Shown: positions 7,994 through 14,635 of the stretch, in pieces
How positions within the stretch are numbered: the stretch's first letter is position 1
Layout of the letters: each line of letters opens with the position of its first letter
Source of the DNA: Thermoplasmata archaeon
Lineage (GTDB): Archaea > Thermoplasmatota > Thermoplasmata > Lutacidiplasmatales > UBA184
Direction of reading: 5' to 3'
Assembly: GCA_030039715.1 (NCBI GenBank)
Contig: JASHVA010000053.1
Location: 1 to 14,768, forward strand
DNA: 14,768 nt
Position numbers and translations under genes: made by a program
The notes under the pieces: model-generated
What the model was told of the DNA's origin: nothing
Seen by the model: only the letters and a program-made list of their open reading frames with translations
The model's database searches: none

Positions 7994-10530
7994 CCGCCCT
8001 CCTTCGGCGCCTCGGGCGGCGGGGCGGCTGCCGGCGGGGCGGTTTCAACCGGCGCTGGCGAGTCGGCGGCCGCCGCCTCGCCTGGGGGGACGGTGCCCGG
8101 CATCGCCGAGATCACGCTCGGCGCCTTGCGCTTCCGGACGGCCTTCCGCCGGGGTTTGGCCGGGGCGGGAGGCTCGCCCGGCGGCGGCCCACCCGCGGCG
8201 ACGGGGGCGGGCTCGCCGGGCACCGACCCGGGCGGTTCCGGTGCGGCGACCTTCTTCGTCGGCCGCGTCGCGCGCTTCGCCTTCTTCTTCACCGAGGCGG
8301 TAGCGGTCGGCGCCTCGACGGACGGAGGCTCCGCGGGCGGCACCGAGGGCGCAGCGACGGTCGCGGGCCCTCCCACCGGTGTCGGGGGGGGCGGAACCGG
8401 GCCCCCCGCACTCGAGGGAGGAACCGGAACGACGGGAACCGCGTTCACCGGCGGGGCGAGGGGGGCCGGCGGCGGGGGCGGTGGTGGAGGTGCGATCGGA
8501 GGGCCCATCTGCGGTAGTGGCGGCGGCGTAGCCCGGGAGGTGACCTCCGCCGCCGGGCGGCGAGTCTCCCCGGTGGCTCCGGAACCGATCTTCGGCGGCG
8601 GGGATGCCGAGGTCGCCGCGCCCGGTCGCACGGCCGTCACGGCGCTCGGAATCCGCGGCGGCTCGGGGGGAGCCGCACGGCGGGGCGGAGGAGGAGCCCG
8701 CGCGGCTTCCGGAGCGCCTGACTTGGGTTGCGGCACCGGGGGCGCCGCCCGGGTCGGGAACGGCGGCGGGGTGGCGCTCGGCGGAGGGGCGATCGGGGTT
8801 GTCGGGGTCGCGGGGGCCGGGGCCGGCGATTTCGGAGTAGCCGAGCGAACCGGAGGCGGGAGGGGAGGCGGAGGCGGCTCGGCGGATGCGGGCTTCGGCG
8901 TCGGTGCCGGGGAGCGCGCCGGAGCCACGACGACCGGAGGCGGCGCTGGAGAGGGCGCGGGGACCCGCGGCGGAGCCGCCGAAGGAACCGCCGGCACTGG
9001 AGCGGCCGGAGAGGGAATCGGCACCGCGGGCTCGGGCGCCGGCGCGGGCGCGACGACCGCGGTCACCGGCGGTGGGGGTGTCGGGGTTGGGGAGACGGGC
9101 GGGACCACCAGCGGAGGTACCGGTACGGGAACGACGGGGGGCGGCGCCTCGACAACCGGTTCGGTTGGCGGGGGAGGCGCCAGTGGCGGCGGGCTGGCAA
9201 GGGCCCCCGCCGGAACGGGCGGTGACGCGGGAACTTCTACCGCTGGCGGAAGCGGGGCTGGCGGAGGCGCGAGCGCGGGCGGAGGGGGGGCCGTCGCGAG
9301 GACGGCCCGCACTTCTTCCAGTTGCTGCGCGAGGACGGGGAGCGGCGGCAACGTCGTCGGCGCGACGCCACCGCGCGCGGAATCGGCACGCGCCAGCACG
9401 CGCTTCATCGCCTCGGCCGCGGCGGGCGAAGGCGACGTCGGAGGAGGCGAGACGCTCCGGTAGTCCCCCGCGACGTCCATCGCGAGCGCGGAGGCCCGCG
9501 CGATCGCGGCGCCGGCCTCGGCCGCGTCGTTCGACTTCACCGCGGCGATCGCCGCTTCGATCGCCGTGCGAACGGCCGTGGTGTCCGCGCCGATCGCGAC
9601 CAGGTCCTGCACCTCGTCGGCGAGGGGGTCGAGCGGCGAGCCGACCGCGGCGGGTGCGGGGGCCGCCGCCACCCTCACGACCGGCACCGGTTCTACGATC
9701 TGCCGGGTGTCGCGGGAGATCGTGACCTGGACGTTGATGTCGAGGCCCTGCGGGCCGATGCGGTACGGGTGGAGCCGGATGTCGTGCGAACCTCCCCGGA
9801 ACTTCTCCACTCCGACCGCCCGCACGGTCAGCCCGTCGAGCTCCCATCGGAAGAGCCGGATCTCGCCGCGGGCGAGGATCCGTTCGGTCGTGTCGACGTC
9901 CTCGAGAGGGGACTCGACCGTGAGGAGGGTCGTCACCTGGAGGTCCGAGAGGAACCGGAGGAATGTCTGGGCGCCGGCGACCTCGTTGAACCCCTTCATG
10001 CAGAAGTACTGGAGCGCGGTCAGCGAGTCGATCACCACCCGCGTGAATCCGCGACGGGCGATCTCGCTCCTCAGCATCTGCTCGAGGCCGGTGATCGTGA
10101 CCTCGACGCCCGTGAGCTCGGGCGTCCGACGGATGACGTACGGAACTCGGGAGAACGGCAGCGACGAGCGGACCGCCGAGATGTCCTTGAACGGGACCCG
10201 CTCGTACCGCATCACGTCCGGGATCGCGTCGAACACCTCGACCCGGTCGAGCTCGGAGCCGAGTCCCCGGTGGTTGATCCGCATCTCGTTCGGCGGCTCT
10301 TCGAGCGTGACGATGAGGCTACGCTCGCCCCGGCGGATGCCCTCGCAGAGGAACTCGAGCGCGAGGGACGTCTTCCCGGTCCCGGCGGGACCGACGATGA
10401 GGTACGGGCGACGGGGGATGACCCCGCCCTCCAGCATCGAGTCCAGTCCGGCGTTGCCGGTCGAGATGCGGTGTTCAGGCTCGGGCGCAGGTGCCTTCGC
10501 GTTCGCGGCCGACCCTCCTGCGGCGCCCAA
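7990..10530 (-). CDS. KaiC-like ATPase fused to a ~575-residue Pro/Ala-rich tail
   Basis: From TTG 10530 the protein has 846 residues. The KaiC domain spans about residues 20-270: HRISTGNAGLDSMLEGG, Walker A GPAGTGKT at 47-54, catalytic pair LEEPPNEM at 77-78, Walker B VVIDS at 165-169 and KFRGGSHD at 243-250. About 300-350 is a short helical segment. From about 410 to the end the chain is Pro/Ala/Val-rich with a nine-proline run and two basic clusters (KKKAKR near 745, RRKAVRKRK near 790). The tail is read to the end because the TGA overlaps the next ATG. The start is uncertain: in-frame TTG 10626 would add 32 residues of Arg-rich sequence, and no ATG or GTG fits before the conserved domain. 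The second Walker system of true KaiC is absent. The tail could bind partners, nucleic acid or the envelope; that is inference. Confidence 0.85.
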   Translation of the reverse strand: MGAAGGSAANAKAPAPEPEHRISTGNAGLDSMLEGGVIPRRPYLIVGPAGTGKTSLALEFLCEGIRRGERSLIVTLEEPPNEMRINHRGLGSELDRVEVFDAIPDVMRYERVPFKDISAVRSSLPFSRVPYVIRRTPELTGVEVTITGLEQMLRSEIARRGFTRVVIDSLTALQYFCMKGFNEVAGAQTFLRFLSDLQVTTLLTVESPLEDVDTTERILARGEIRLFRWELDGLTVRAVGVEKFRGGSHDIRLHPYRIGPQGLDINVQVTISRDTRQIVEPVPVVRVAAAPAPAAVGSPLDPLADEVQDLVAIGADTTAVRTAIEAAIAAVKSNDAAEAGAAIARASALAMDVAGDYRSVSPPPTSPSPAAAEAMKRVLARADSARGGVAPTTLPPLPVLAQQLEEVRAVLATAPPPPALAPPPAPLPPAVEVPASPPVPAGALASPPPLAPPPPTEPVVEAPPPVVPVPVPPLVVPPVSPTPTPPPPVTAVVAPAPAPEPAVPIPSPAAPVPAVPSAAPPRVPAPSPAPPPVVVAPARSPAPTPKPASAEPPPPPLPPPVRSATPKSPAPAPATPTTPIAPPPSATPPPFPTRAAPPVPQPKSGAPEAARAPPPPRRAAPPEPPRIPSAVTAVRPGAATSASPPPKIGSGATGETRRPAAEVTSRATPPPLPQMGPPIAPPPPPPPPAPLAPPVNAVPVVPVPPSSAGGPVPPPPTPVGGPATVAAPSVPPAEPPSVEAPTATASVKKKAKRATRPTKKVAAPEPPGSVPGEPAPVAAGGPPPGEPPAPAKPRRKAVRKRKAPSVISAMPGTVPPGEAAAADSPAPVETAPPAAAPPPEAPKEGG
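8290..9300 (-). repeat. Low-complexity Pro/Ala/Val-coding tract
   Basis: About one kilobase is strongly C-rich on the coding strand and encodes proline-rich segments with Ala, Val, Thr and Ser (PPP, APAP and PVP runs), including a stretch of nine consecutive prolines near 8465-8491. There is no fixed repeat unit by eye; it is compositionally biased sequence rather than a tandem array. Such tracts are prone to length change and to assembly error, so the tail length should be treated with care. Confidence 0.7.
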
Positions 10531-10630
10531 CCATCGAGAGAATTCTCCGCGGCGGAGGCATGGCCTGCCCCGCTTGAAGTAGTTTCGGGACCTTCGGCGC
10601 TCCTCCGCCGAGGGACGGCGGCGCAAGGGC

Positions 10631-10636
10631 TATCTT
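10631..10636 (+). promoter_or_regulatory. TATA-like box of the isomerase gene
   Basis: TATCTT is centred about 26 bases before GTG 10659, the distance for a leaderless archaeal transcript. It supports the upstream GTG start over the internal ATG at 10698. Confidence 0.4.
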
Positions 10637-10658
10637 CGCTCGCGGACCCGGGCGGCCC

Positions 10659-11699
10659 GTGACGCGGCCGAGCCCCCGTGCCGCCGGGGCGTTGCGGATG
10701 CGGTCGCTGGCCGCCAACTTCCCGAACCAGCTCCTCGAGGGTTTCCGGGCCGGGCAGGAGGCCGCGCCGCCGGCCGCGGACCGACCGACGACCGTCTACT
10801 TCGTGGGCATGGGCGGGTCGGCGATCGCCGCCGACCTCGCGCGCAGCGTCGTGGAGAACGAGACCTCCCTCACCGTGCGCCTCGTGCGGTCGCCCGAGCT
10901 TCCGCGCGGCGTCGACCGGCGGGCCCGGGTCGTGCTCGTGAGCTACTCCGGAAACACCTGGGAGACCGTACGGGCCTACGAAGCGGCGGGCCGCGCCGGT
11001 GCCTCTCGGGTCGTGATCGCATCGGGCGGCGAGCTCGCGGAGCGCGCGGCGCACGACGACGTCCCTCTGCTCTTGCTCCCACCGGGGACCCCGCCCCGCT
11101 CCGCCGTCGGAAACACGTTCGGCGGCATCCTCGGACTGCTCGACCCCTGGTTCCCCGAGTCGAACGAGGCGCGGCTCGCCCGGATCGTCGCGCGTCTGCG
11201 GCGCCTCGTCCCCCAGTACGCCGGGGCGCGCGGGCCGGCCGCGCGGATCGCCGCCCGGCTCGCCCGGAGGACCCCCGTCATCTATGCCGAAACCGCGTTC
11301 GGAGGCGTCGCCCGACGCTGGAAGACTCAGATCGAGGAGAACGCGAAGCAGCTCGCCACGTTCGACGAGGCGCCCGAGCTCCTCCACAACGCAATCGTGG
11401 CCTGGGACGCGATCTCCGCCCGCGAAGCCCGGCGGTACGGGATCGTCCTGATCGAGTGGACCGAGGAGGCGGCGATCACCCGCCGCGCGTTCCGCCATTT
11501 CGAGCGACTCGCGTCGGCGCGGGGGGCGAGCGTCACCCCCGTGGAGCTCGCGCCCGAGGACCGGCTCGACGCGACGCTCGCGGGAGTGTCGCTCGGCGAT
11601 CACGTGAGCCTCTTCCTCGCGGAGCGCCGACGCGTGGACCCTCTCCCGTTCGACGCGATCGGCCGGTTGAAGGCCGCGCTCCACGACCCGCGGGCGTGA
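10659..11699 (+). CDS. Bifunctional phosphoglucose/phosphomannose isomerase (SIS family)
   Basis: The protein has 346 residues with two sugar-isomerase (SIS) halves. Family landmarks are GMGGSAIAAD (50-59), the phosphate-binding loop SYSGNT (95-100), PPRSAVG (Arg147), KTQIEENAK (Glu226, the likely base), ELLHN (His243) and the C-terminal DPLPFDAIGRLK (Lys338). These match the archaeal PGI/PMI enzymes, in which the corresponding Arg, Glu, His and Lys act in catalysis. It would interconvert glucose-6-phosphate, mannose-6-phosphate and fructose-6-phosphate in the cytosol for glycolysis, gluconeogenesis and glycan precursors. Length is close to the usual 300-350. GTG 10659 is chosen from the TATA-like box 26 bases upstream; ATG 10698 (MRSLAANFPNQ) is the alternative and also fits the family N-terminus. 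Confidence 0.92.
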   Translation: MTRPSPRAAGALRMRSLAANFPNQLLEGFRAGQEAAPPAADRPTTVYFVGMGGSAIAADLARSVVENETSLTVRLVRSPELPRGVDRRARVVLVSYSGNTWETVRAYEAAGRAGASRVVIASGGELAERAAHDDVPLLLLPPGTPPRSAVGNTFGGILGLLDPWFPESNEARLARIVARLRRLVPQYAGARGPAARIAARLARRTPVIYAETAFGGVARRWKTQIEENAKQLATFDEAPELLHNAIVAWDAISAREARRYGIVLIEWTEEAAITRRAFRHFERLASARGASVTPVELAPEDRLDATLAGVSLGDHVSLFLAERRRVDPLPFDAIGRLKAALHDPRA

Positions 11700-11714
11700 G
11701 GGTCGAAGAGACAT

Positions 11715-11763
11715 GACCCCGAGCGGCGGGGTCGCTCCAACGGCCGCCTCGGGAGGCCGGCCG
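11715..11763 (+). other. Two GC-rich inverted repeats between the isomerase gene and tRNA-Ser
   Basis: GACCCC at 11715-11720 pairs with GGGGTC at 11728-11733 over a 7-base loop. Next, GGCCGCCT at 11742-11749 pairs with AGGC and GGCC at 11754-11762 with one bulged C. There is no T-run after either, so they are not convincing terminators. They could fold at the 3' end of the isomerase mRNA or be chance in GC-rich DNA. Apart from these and the tRNA promoter I see nothing else in this 105-base gap. Confidence 0.35.
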
Positions 11764-11773
11764 GACAACGACC

Positions 11774-11779
11774 AAATAG
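11774..11779 (+). promoter_or_regulatory. TATA-like box of the tRNA-Ser gene
   Basis: AAATAG, within ACCAAATAGGC, is centred about 28 bases before the first tRNA base, giving a predicted start a few bases upstream of position 11805. It is the only AT-rich stretch in the gap, and supports this tRNA being expressed from its own promoter. Confidence 0.5.
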
Positions 11780-11804
11780 GCGCGACGCTCCGCTCCCTCC
11801 GGGT

Positions 11805-11924
11805 GCTGAGGTAGCCTAGCTCGGCCAAGGCGCCAGATTCGAGATCTGGTGGTGCGTATGCATCGCGGGAGTTCAAAGGGCGCCGGGACGGGGAGTCCCG
11901 CGCCGGAAACTCTCCCCCTCAGCG
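11805..11924 (+). tRNA. tRNA-Ser (anticodon CGA) with an intron in the T-loop
   Basis: The acceptor stem GCTGAGG (11805-11811) pairs perfectly with CCTCAGC (11917-11923), and discriminator G 11924 fits archaeal tRNA-Ser. U8-A9 are TA; the D-stem GCC pairs with GGC (11829-11831) and the D-loop has the expected GG and A. The anticodon stem CCAGA/TCTGG encloses TTCGAGA, giving anticodon CGA at 11840-11842. The long variable arm GGTGC/GCATC (11851-11864, loop GTAT) makes it class II. The T-stem GGGAG (11867-11871) pairs with CTCCC (11912-11916), but 40 bases lie between them instead of 7. Removing 33 bases leaves TTCAAAT (or TTCAACT), a canonical T-loop, and an 87-base tRNA of normal length for Ser. 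The terminal CCA is not encoded. There is no intron at the usual position 37/38. Confidence 0.92.
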
Positions 11925-12148
11925 CCTCCCCGACCGTCCACGTCGTCCTCGAACTCACCCGCGGCGGAGCCGTCGATCGGCGCGAGCTCGACGTGGCCGT
12001 CGGCACGCCGGTCCGGGCCGTGCTCCGGTCCCTGGGGCAGTTCCCCGAGGGGTCGGCCGTCCTCTTCGAAGCGACGTCGGTCCCGCTCGACACCCCCATT
12101 GAGGGGCCAATCCACCTCACGGTGGTGCCGACCTTCTCCGGAGGGTGA
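11858..12148 (+). CDS. Ubiquitin-like beta-grasp protein (SAMP/MoaD/ThiS-like), start inside the tRNA gene
   Basis: The C-terminal 75 residues have the beta-grasp pattern: HVVLELT (strand 1), RRELDVAVG (strand 2), PVRAVLRSLG (helix), SAVLFEATSVPLDTPI and IHLTVVPTFSGG. It ends in Gly-Gly, the tail activated by an E1-like enzyme in SAMP, MoaD and ThiS. Haloarchaeal SAMPs serve in tRNA thiolation, molybdopterin synthesis and protein tagging; the closest pattern here is SAMP2-like, but the exact job cannot be told. The frame has no ATG, GTG or TTG between the tRNA end (11924) and strand 1; the first one after is GTG 11993, which would delete strands 1 and 2. The remaining starts (GTG 11849 and 11852, ATG 11858) all lie in the tRNA anticodon or variable arm. 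ATG 11858 would add about 25 low-complexity residues. A non-standard start after 11924 is the alternative. Confidence 0.75.
   Translation: MHRGSSKGAGTGSPAPETLPLSASPTVHVVLELTRGGAVDRRELDVAVGTPVRAVLRSLGQFPEGSAVLFEATSVPLDTPIEGPIHLTVVPTFSGG
11878..11910 (+). other. 33-nt tRNA intron in the T-loop (position 59/60 or close)
   Basis: The inserted bases fold into a hairpin: GGCG and CGGGAC (11879-11889) pair with GTCCCG and CGCC (11895-11904) with one bulged C and a GGGGA loop. The end points are ambiguous because AA repeats on both sides. All placements that leave a good T-loop remove exactly 33 bases. A placement at 11876-11908 allows a four-pair helix (AGGG 11877-11880 with CTCT 11910-11913, one G-U) flanked by three-base bulges CAA and AAA. 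That resembles the bulge-helix-bulge recognised by the archaeal splicing endonuclease, but the inner helix is then weak, so the motif would be a relaxed one. Confidence 0.75.
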
Positions 12149-12184
12149 GCGAGGGTCGAGCGCGGCTCCCGCCGGCGGGGAAGG

Positions 12185-12191
12185 GTTAAGG
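12185..12191 (+). promoter_or_regulatory. Possible TATA-like box before the zinc-ribbon helical gene
   Basis: GTTAAGG lies about 41 bases before GTG 12229 in an 80-base gap. A start about 25 bases downstream would give a leader of 15-17 bases that contains the purine-rich GAGAGAGGA next to the GTG. Another candidate, GCTTTTC at about 12195-12201, has spacing near 31. Neither is strong. Confidence 0.3.
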
Positions 12192-12228
12192 TAGCGCTTT
12201 TCGTCTCTAGTACCTCCGAGAGAGGACC

Positions 12229-13470
12229 GTGCCCACGAGCTGTCCAATCTGCGAACAACCCATCCCGTCGACCGTGGGTCATTGCTCGGTCTGCGGGTTC
12301 CCGACGGCCTTGGCCATCGAGGGGCTGAGGTCGCTCGGGCCGGACGGCATCGTCGGGGGGGAACCGGACGGAGGGGCGGCCGTCGCCGCGGTCCCGGCGC
12401 ACCCGGTGCCGGCGTCCCCGTCGCCCGAGGCGGAGCTCTGCGCGACGATCAGCCGCGACCTCCGGAACAAGATGGAGTACGTCCGCGAGCTCGGTCGGGG
12501 TGCTCCCGACGTGACGAACGAGATGTGCCAGGCGGCCTTGAGCGAGGCCGAGGGCCGGGTCTCGGAGGCGCTCGAGGTCCTGCGCCGCGCCCAGCAGAGC
12601 CTGGACCGCCAGACCGACGAGCTGCTCACGCGGCGGCTCGCGTCGCTCGAAGCGAGGGAGAGCGCGCTGCGCGAGACCGGCGTGCGGTTCGCGATCGGAG
12701 GGGACATCAACCGCCTGCGCGGCTCGATCGACGGCGGCCAGCGCGAGGTCGCGGGAGGCTTCCTGGTCGAGGCGGAGCGGCGGATGACGCAGTTCGAGTC
12801 CGACTGGCGCGGACTGCAGGGGCTCCTTCGCCAGATCGACGCCCTGCGGAAGGAGGCAGCCGACCTCGGCATCCCGCTCGGCGAGATCGCCGGAGAGGTC
12901 TCGGAGATCCGGGCGCAGCTGCAGGAGCCCGACATCACCGAGGACGCCCTCGACACCATCGCGCAGTCCGCGGCGCAGACGCTGATGCTGCTCCACGAGG
13001 CGATCCCGACGTCGCTCGAGGAGGAGCTCGCCCGGCACGAGTCGTCGCTCGACCGGTACCCGGACGATCATGTGGCGAGCGCGCCGGCCCGCCGCCTCCA
13101 CAGCGAGGCCCAGCGCCATCTGAAGAAGGGGCGGCTCACGGACGCGGTCGCGAGCGTTCGGGAGCTGCGCCGGGAGGTCGAGCGGCTCGAGCAGTCGCAG
13201 GAGCTGCACGACGTCGCGGTCGGGGCCGCGCCCGCGGAGCCACCTCGCGCCGCCGAGACCGAGTCGGAGACGCTCGACCGTCTCCTCAAGAAGGCCCGCT
13301 CGCTGGCCGGCCGGGTCCGCACGCTGCCGCCGGACAGCGAGGTGGCGCGCGAGGCGGCCGCCCAGATCCGCGAGGTCACGGACCTGCTGAGGAACCGGGA
13401 ACTGCGCGGCGCCGACCAGGCGCTCGCGCGGCTGATGCGGATGCTCGCGTCCGAACCGGGGGAGAACTAG
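12229..13470 (+). CDS. Zinc-ribbon protein with long helical/coiled-coil modules, ending in TAG
   Basis: GTG 12229 starts 413 codons. Residues 5-22 form a zinc ribbon (CPIC...CSVCG; Cys5, 8, 19, 22), then an Ala/Pro linker to about 65. From about 68 on the chain is nearly all amphipathic helix rich in Arg, Glu, Leu and Ala. Residues about 142-320 match the start of the downstream ORF in spacing and in positions such as the Trp-x6-LLR core, L-G-(I/V)-x-L and the (H/N)-(E/D)-x-IP segment. No catalytic motif is visible. The frame ends with TAG at 13468-13470, after which the same frame continues with GCG ATG into the next ORF; if TAG is a sense codon the two form one protein of about 790 residues. 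The function is unknown; a structural or scaffold role is plausible. Confidence 0.82.
   Translation: MPTSCPICEQPIPSTVGHCSVCGFPTALAIEGLRSLGPDGIVGGEPDGGAAVAAVPAHPVPASPSPEAELCATISRDLRNKMEYVRELGRGAPDVTNEMCQAALSEAEGRVSEALEVLRRAQQSLDRQTDELLTRRLASLEARESALRETGVRFAIGGDINRLRGSIDGGQREVAGGFLVEAERRMTQFESDWRGLQGLLRQIDALRKEAADLGIPLGEIAGEVSEIRAQLQEPDITEDALDTIAQSAAQTLMLLHEAIPTSLEEELARHESSLDRYPDDHVASAPARRLHSEAQRHLKKGRLTDAVASVRELRREVERLEQSQELHDVAVGAAPAEPPRAAETESETLDRLLKKARSLAGRVRTLPPDSEVAREAAAQIREVTDLLRNRELRGADQALARLMRMLASEPGEN
13468..13470 (+). other. TAG between two homologous in-frame modules
   Basis: The codons read GAG AAC TAG GCG ATG CCG, so the next ORF begins six bases later in the same frame. A genuine stop followed by re-initiation is possible: GGGGGAG lies about nine bases before the ATG. 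Reading through would join the modules without any frame change. This is the only completed gene of the window that ends in TAG. Confidence 0.7.
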
Positions 13471-13473
13471 GCG

Positions 13474-14601
13474 ATGCCGAAGGTCCCGCCGGTCTCCGTC
13501 GCCGAGCTCCGCTCGCGCCTCGAGCGCATCAGCGCCCAGGCGCACTCGCTCGAGCTCGAGGGGTTGCCGTTCCCTACCGCTCAGGTCCGCGAGTCGTTCG
13601 AGCAGGCCGTCCAGGCCGGAGCGATCGAGAAGGCGGCGCTCGTCATCAAGGGCGCCGAGAACCTGCTCGCGAAGGTGCTCCAGGACTGGTCGTGGGTCCG
13701 CGAGCTCCTCCGACGAGCGGACGAGCTCCGCTCGATCGCGTCCACGCTCGGCGTCGACCTCCAGCACCTGGACGCCCGCGTCGGGAATCCGCGGGTCCGC
13801 CTGCAGACCGATCCGTTGAGCTCGGGCTCGATGGAGAAGGCCGCGGCGTCGGCCTCGCTCGCGCTCGCGGTCCTGAACGACACGATTCCGAAGTTCTGCG
13901 TTCAGGAGGCGCAGAACCTGGGCGAGTCGATCCGGCGGGCTCGCAACCGGGGCGAGGACGTCCGGGAGGCGGTCGCCTCGTTCAACGCGCTCCTGCTCGC
14001 CGTCCAGGACCAGAACCTCGCGATCTCCGCCCAGCGCCTGGTCGAGGCGCGTCGCGCGGTCTCCCGCATCCCAAGGGCGCCGGCGCTCCCGGCCCCGGGA
14101 CCGCACGAGGAGGAGGAGATCCTCCTCGAGGCTCGGAACCTCGCCCGGCGTCTCCAGCGGATCAAGGGAAAGGCGCGCGACGCACACAGCGCCGCGCGCC
14201 TGATGGCCCAGGTCCGCGCCGTCATCAGCGAGGAGCGGCGGTACGGGACGCCCGAGGAGGAGATCGAGGACCTCTGGCGCGTCGTCGACCAGATCTCGCG
14301 CGAGCGGACGCTCGCTCGCGAGGCGGTCGCGCCGCTGATCGCCTCGACGGCCGAGGAGCCGCTCGACGCCGCGGAGCCGAACGGCCTCGATGCCGACGCC
14401 GAGGGGGGGCCCGACGACCGGCCGCCCGACGAGGGCGGCGACGACGAGGCCGAGGAGGGAGGCGAACCGCGCGCGCCGGTCGCGTTCCTGCCGTACAACC
14501 CCTACATTCCCCCCGAGATCCCGGGTGCGCCGAGCGCCGACAACGACCCGAACTCCCCGGCGAACCGGGCCCGGAACCGGGGCTCCCGGGCTCGACCGTA
14601 A
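13474..14601 (+). CDS. Helical protein paralogous to the preceding ORF, acidic tail
   Basis: ATG 13474 opens 375 codons ending in TAA. Residues 10-200 are helical and align by eye with residues about 130-320 of the preceding protein: WVRELLRRADELRS matches WRGLQGLLRQIDALRK, followed by LGVDL against LGIPL, and LAVLNDTIP against LMLLHEAIP. About 205-280 continues the parallel with EEEILLEARNLARRL against SETLDRLLKKARSL. From about 290 the chain is very acidic (Asp/Glu/Pro/Gly), then has LPYNPYIPPEIPG near 340 and a basic, Asn/Pro-rich end. It has no zinc ribbon of its own. It is either the second gene of an operon made by tandem duplication or the C-terminal half of one protein, depending on how TAG is read. 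The function is unknown. Confidence 0.82.
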   Translation: MPKVPPVSVAELRSRLERISAQAHSLELEGLPFPTAQVRESFEQAVQAGAIEKAALVIKGAENLLAKVLQDWSWVRELLRRADELRSIASTLGVDLQHLDARVGNPRVRLQTDPLSSGSMEKAAASASLALAVLNDTIPKFCVQEAQNLGESIRRARNRGEDVREAVASFNALLLAVQDQNLAISAQRLVEARRAVSRIPRAPALPAPGPHEEEEILLEARNLARRLQRIKGKARDAHSAARLMAQVRAVISEERRYGTPEEEIEDLWRVVDQISRERTLAREAVAPLIASTAEEPLDAAEPNGLDADAEGGPDDRPPDEGGDDEAEEGGEPRAPVAFLPYNPYIPPEIPGAPSADNDPNSPANRARNRGSRARP

Positions 14602-14604
14602 GCC

Positions 14605-14631
14605 TATAATACCTATCGCAAGTCGTTTATA
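14605..14631 (+). promoter_or_regulatory. Two TATA-like boxes upstream of the Gar1-like gene
   Basis: TATAAT at 14605-14610 is centred about 28 bases before TTG 14636, fitting a leaderless TTG start. TTTATA at 14626-14631 would instead start transcripts near 14656 and leave a 25-base leader with GAGGT (14669-14673) before GTG 14681. The two boxes therefore imply different protein starts. They lie right after the TAA of the helical gene, so Gar1 is transcribed on its own. Confidence 0.55.
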
Positions 14632-14635
14632 CCAC

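Noticed and set aside
7223..9463. Gly-rich 746-codon plus-strand frame
   Set aside because: It is the complement of the Pro/Ala-coding tail of the KaiC-like gene; the minus strand has the Walker motifs and the ATGA overlap.
10475..10717. 80-codon minus-strand frame across the isomerase start region
   Set aside because: It overlaps both the isomerase start and the KaiC-like N-terminus in another frame and shows only Arg/Pro/Gly-rich sequence.
11715..11763. Intrinsic terminator after the isomerase gene
   Set aside because: The hairpins have no following T-run, and archaeal termination mainly uses T-rich stretches; only inverted repeats are reported.
11805..11924. Reading the tRNA as tRNA-Leu (GAG)
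   Set aside because: The five-pair anticodon stem and G26 fix the loop as TTCGAGA, giving CGA; the discriminator is G, as in archaeal Ser, not A.
11993..12148. GTG 11993 as the start of the ubiquitin-like gene
   Set aside because: It would remove the first two beta strands and leave about 51 residues, too short for the fold, although it is the only standard start outside the tRNA.
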